From Bosea sp. BIWAKO-01 (lineage in GTDB: Bacteria; Pseudomonadota; Alphaproteobacteria; Rhizobiales; Beijerinckiaceae), in assembly GCF_001748145.1 (NCBI RefSeq), contig NZ_BCQA01000001.1:4924501-4988500 (forward strand): 64,000 nucleotides of DNA, given 5' to 3'. A program made the translations under genes and the position numbers. Within the stretch, counting starts at the first letter, position 1. Each line of letters opens with the position of its first letter. Below, one piece after another: positions 61,376-64,000 of this stretch. Below the pieces are notes generated by a model. It had not been told where the DNA came from and searched no databases. It saw only the letters and a program-made list of their open reading frames with translations.

Positions 61376-62113
61376 ATGTTTGACCTGACTGGGAAGAAAG
61401 CCCTGGTCACCGGCGCGACCGGAGGGCTGGGCGGCGCGATCGCCCGCACGCTCCACGGCCTCGGTGCCAGCGTCGCGCTGTCCGGGACGCGGGTCGAGGC
61501 GCTCGAGGCTCTCGCAGCAGAGCTTGGCGAGCGCGTCGTGATTGCACCCTGCAACCTGTCGGACAAGGATTCGGTCGAGGCGCTCGTCCCGGCTGCCGAG
61601 GAGAAGCTCGGCGGGCTCGATATCCTCGTCAACAATGCCGGTGTGACGCGCGACAATCTTTTCCTCCGCCTCAAGGACGAGGACTGGGACAGCGTGATCG
61701 CCGTCAATTTGACCGCAGCATTCCGGCTGTCGCGGGCGGCCGTGAAGACGATGATGCGCCGCCGCTATGGCCGCATCGTTTCGATCGGTTCGGTCGTCGG
61801 CGTCACCGGCAATCCCGGACAGGGCAATTACGCCGCCTCGAAAGCCGGGCTGATCGGGATGTCCAAGGCTCTGGCGGCAGAGGTTGCCAGCCGCAACATC
61901 ACCGTGAACGTCGTTGCACCGGGCTTCATCGAGTCGCCGATGACGCAGGCGCTCAACGACAAGCAGCGCGAAGGCATCCTCGCCGACGTGCCGATGGGCC
62001 GATTGGGTGTGGGTGACGATGTTGCTGCAGCTGTCGCTTATCTCGCCAGCAACGAGGCCGCTTACGTGACCGGACAGACGCTTCACGTCAACGGCGGAAT
62101 GGCAATGATTTGA
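61376..62113 (+). CDS. fabG: 3-oxoacyl-ACP reductase
   Basis: FabG reduces 3-oxoacyl-ACP with NADPH. The 245-residue SDR has TGATGGLGGAIA (12-23), NNAGVTRDNLFLRLKDEDWDSVI, and the triad Ser139, Tyr152 and Lys156 (SIGSVVG, YAASKAG). The C-terminus MAMI is typical. It follows fabD after 38 bases; GGAGGC lies before the ATG. Confidence 0.98.
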   Translation: MFDLTGKKALVTGATGGLGGAIARTLHGLGASVALSGTRVEALEALAAELGERVVIAPCNLSDKDSVEALVPAAEEKLGGLDILVNNAGVTRDNLFLRLKDEDWDSVIAVNLTAAFRLSRAAVKTMMRRRYGRIVSIGSVVGVTGNPGQGNYAASKAGLIGMSKALAAEVASRNITVNVVAPGFIESPMTQALNDKQREGILADVPMGRLGVGDDVAAAVAYLASNEAAYVTGQTLHVNGGMAMI

Positions 62114-62322
62114 AGGTCTTGAGAAGGTTCTTTGTAACCTTCCGAGATCGGCTTCCGGCTCTCGTCAGCTATCGACGAGTGTGTTAACTAGCGCCGTCGC
62201 GCTGCAGCGCGCGTACTCGGGGGGACTTGACGCGAACCCTGTTGTTGCGTTTGTGCAGCCTTAAGAGTTCCGCCCCGGCGGCATTCCGGAAGGGGTGCCG
62301 GGTGGCGGGAGCGGTTCCCTAC

Positions 62323-62345
62323 ACGCATCGCGATCCAGCGATGCG
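62323..62345 (+). other. Leader hairpin before acpP
   Basis: ACGCATCGC / GCGATGCGT (62323-62331, 62337-62345 region) forms a perfect 9-bp stem with a loop of about six bases, followed by TTTC, 24 bases before the acpP start. It could be a 5' stabilising hairpin or attenuator. The acpP ribosome-binding site GAGGAAAAG follows it. The 256-bp fabG-acpP gap probably also contains an acpP promoter. Confidence 0.4.
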
Positions 62346-62369
62346 TTTCAAGCTTTGAGGAAAAGATCC

Positions 62370-62603
62370 ATGAGCGATGTCGCCGAGCGCGTGAAGAAGA
62401 TCGTGATCGAGCATCTCGGCGTCGAACCCGAGAAGGTCGTCGAAGGCGCCAACTTCATTGAAGACCTGGGTGCCGACAGCCTCGATACGGTCGAGCTCGT
62501 GATGGCTTTCGAGGAAGAGTTCGGCGTCGAGATTCCGGACGATGCTGCCGAGACGATCGTCACGGTCGGCGACGCCGTCAAGTTCCTCTCGAAGAGCGCC
62601 TGA
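62370..62603 (+). CDS. acpP: Acyl carrier protein
   Basis: AcpP carries growing acyl chains on a 4'-phosphopantetheine arm. The 77-residue acidic protein has the modified Ser37 in [20 protein letters not shown], as in all ACPs. ATG 62370 follows GAGGAAAAG. It lies between fabG and fabF, the usual order. Confidence 0.99.
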   Translation: MSDVAERVKKIVIEHLGVEPEKVVEGANFIEDLGADSLDTVELVMAFEEEFGVEIPDDAAETIVTVGDAVKFLSKSA

Positions 62604-62648
62604 TCGGCCTCTGGCCGTTACTGCATCATGAGCCCACGCAGCTACACC

Positions 62649-63914
62649 ATGCGACGTGTCGTGGTGACCGGGCTTGGCATGGTGACGCCGCTTGCAGGTG
62701 GCGTCGAGCCGACCTGGTCACGTCTGATCTCCGGCGCCAGCGGCGCCGGCCCGATCACGAGCTTCGACGCGAGCGACCTTCCCGCCCAGATCGCCTGCAG
62801 TATTCCGCGCGGTGATGGTTCCAACGACACCTTCAATCCTGACGATTGGATGGAGCCGAAGGAACAGCGCAAGGTCGATGATTTCATCGTCTTCGCAATG
62901 GCGGCTGCGACGCAGGCGCTCAATGATGCCGGGTGGAAACCCGAAAGCTATGAGGACCAGATCGCGACTGGTGTCGCGATCGGTTCCGGCATTGGTGGGC
63001 TCGGCGGCATTTACGAAGCGTCGATCCTGCTCAAGGAGCGCGGCCCACGCCGCCTCTCGCCTTTCTTCATTCCCGGCCGGTTGAGCAATCTCGCCGCCGG
63101 CTATGTTTCGATCACCCACGGTCTCAAGGGGCCGAATCACGCGGTGGTCACGGCTTGCTCGACCGGCGCCCATGCCATTGGCGATGCCTCGCGGATGATC
63201 GCTCTCGGCGATGCCAAGGTGATGGTCGCGGGGGGCACCGAATCGGCGATCAACCGCATCGGCATTGCCGGGTTCTGCGCGTGTCGCGCTCTGTCCACTG
63301 GCTTCAACGACACGCCCGAGAAGGCCTCGCGTCCCTATGACAAGGATCGCGACGGCTTCGTCATGGGCGAGGGGGCAGGCGTCGTCGTTCTCGAGGATCT
63401 CGAGCATGCGAAGGCGCGCGGTGCGCGCATCTATGCCGAAATCGTCGGGTACGGCATGTCGGGAGATGCTTATCACATCACCTCGCCAGCCGAGGATGGC
63501 GACGGTGCCTATCGTTGCATGGCGGCGGCGCTTGATCGTGCCGGCGTCACGGCGGGTGATCTCGACTATATCAACGCGCATGGCACCTCGACCCAGCTCG
63601 GCGACGAAATTGAGCTGCGCGCAGTCGAGCGGCTGCTCGCCAACGCCCCGCGGAAGCCTGCCATGTCCTCGACCAAGTCGGCGACGGGCCACCTGCTCGG
63701 CGCGGCTGGCGCGATCGAGGCGATCTTCACGGTCCTCGCGATTCGCGACCAGATCGCGCCGCCGACGATCAACCTCGACAACCCATCCGTCGAGACCGAT
63801 CTGGACCTGGTGCCGAATGTCGCGAAGAAGCGCAGCATCGAGATCGCTCTGTCCAATTCCTTCGGGTTTGGCGGGACGAACGCCTCGCTGGTGATCCGGC
63901 GTTTCGTCGACTGA
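62649..63914 (+). CDS. fabF: 3-oxoacyl-ACP synthase II
   Basis: FabF elongates acyl-ACP by condensation with malonyl-ACP. From ATG 62649 (MRRVVVTGLGMVTPL) it has 421 residues with the thiolase-fold triad Cys170 (VTACSTGAHA), His311 (NAHGTSTQLGD) and His348 (SATGHLLGAAG). GFGGTNASLV closes the protein. ATG 62628 would add seven residues and is a possible alternative start. Confidence 0.98.
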   Translation: MRRVVVTGLGMVTPLAGGVEPTWSRLISGASGAGPITSFDASDLPAQIACSIPRGDGSNDTFNPDDWMEPKEQRKVDDFIVFAMAAATQALNDAGWKPESYEDQIATGVAIGSGIGGLGGIYEASILLKERGPRRLSPFFIPGRLSNLAAGYVSITHGLKGPNHAVVTACSTGAHAIGDASRMIALGDAKVMVAGGTESAINRIGIAGFCACRALSTGFNDTPEKASRPYDKDRDGFVMGEGAGVVVLEDLEHAKARGARIYAEIVGYGMSGDAYHITSPAEDGDGAYRCMAAALDRAGVTAGDLDYINAHGTSTQLGDEIELRAVERLLANAPRKPAMSSTKSATGHLLGAAGAIEAIFTVLAIRDQIAPPTINLDNPSVETDLDLVPNVAKKRSIEIALSNSFGFGGTNASLVIRRFVD

Positions 63915-64000
63915 CGCATCGGCTGACGAGGCTCAGCGCGCTTTCGCCATAATTTCTGCTAGTCTGTCACCGGATTTCGGGACAGGCTCGAAATGCGTCG
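63915..64000. other. Region after fabF, possible start of next gene
   Basis: An ATG at 63993 may open the next gene, but only three codons are visible. In related genomes mltG (endolytic transglycosylase) follows fabF. A CATAAT near 63950 could be a -10 element. Nothing firmer can be said. Confidence 0.3.

Overview
The window is a GC-rich stretch of chromosome whose gene content and order are those of an alphaproteobacterium of the order Hyphomicrobiales (Rhizobiales). The evidence is the 14-gene nuo operon continued by birA, an RNase J gene, methylmalonyl-CoA epimerase and a DUF1467 gene; the rpsF-rpsR-DUF2232-rplI block; tig-clpP-clpX-lon; and fabD-fabG-acpP-fabF. The proteins look most like those I know from Bosea-type bacteria, but the genus is a guess. 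Nearly everything is core housekeeping. I see no insertion sequence, prophage, CRISPR array, rRNA operon or obvious genomic island.

Layout. 1-3.1 kb: an aldo/keto reductase (cut by the window edge) and an MFS exporter, divergent from a LysR regulator. 3.2-13 kb: an ArsC/Spx-like protein, tgt, membrane proteins, enolase, queF, a second MFS exporter, kdsA and a Tat-exported multicopper-oxidase-fold protein that has lost its copper ligands. 13-21 kb: tRNA-Leu, trigger factor, ClpP, ClpX, Lon (a proteostasis cluster), then an unusual MerR regulator. 21-24 kb: tRNA-Asp and tRNA-Val around a gene-poor 1.3 kb, then an HdeA-like/M15-peptidase pair. 24-40 kb: the complete respiratory complex I operon nuoA-N, interrupted by a GFA-family gene between nuoC and nuoD, a small membrane protein between nuoH and nuoI, and a 180-bp gap with a good sigma-70 promoter between nuoI and nuoJ. 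40-43.5 kb: birA, RNase J, methylmalonyl-CoA epimerase, a RidA-like protein and DUF1467. 43.5-50 kb: a likely small RNA on the minus strand, two cyclophilins around a secreted proline-repeat protein, queA, a TPR membrane protein, Der GTPase, an FAD oxidoreductase and a Nudix hydrolase. 50-60 kb: a long minus-strand block: rpsF-rpsR-DUF2232-rplI, dnaB-alr-radA and cvpA-purF-SDR. 60-64 kb: fatty-acid synthesis genes fabD, fabG, acpP, fabF.

How the genes work together. Complex I (all 14 subunits) feeds the quinone pool. Lon, ClpXP and trigger factor handle protein quality. FabD/FabG/AcpP/FabF form the elongation core of type II fatty-acid synthesis. tgt, queF and queA are three non-adjacent steps of queuosine tRNA modification. 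KdsA starts Kdo synthesis for lipopolysaccharide, and Alr supplies D-alanine for peptidoglycan.

No clear new multi-gene system was found. The most unusual points are a Tgt that lacks three of four zinc ligands, the copper-less multicopper-oxidase-fold protein, a MerR regulator fused to domains normally found on serine hydrolases (sitting where hupB usually follows lon), the genes inserted into the nuo operon, and a probable unannotated small RNA near 43.5-43.6 kb.
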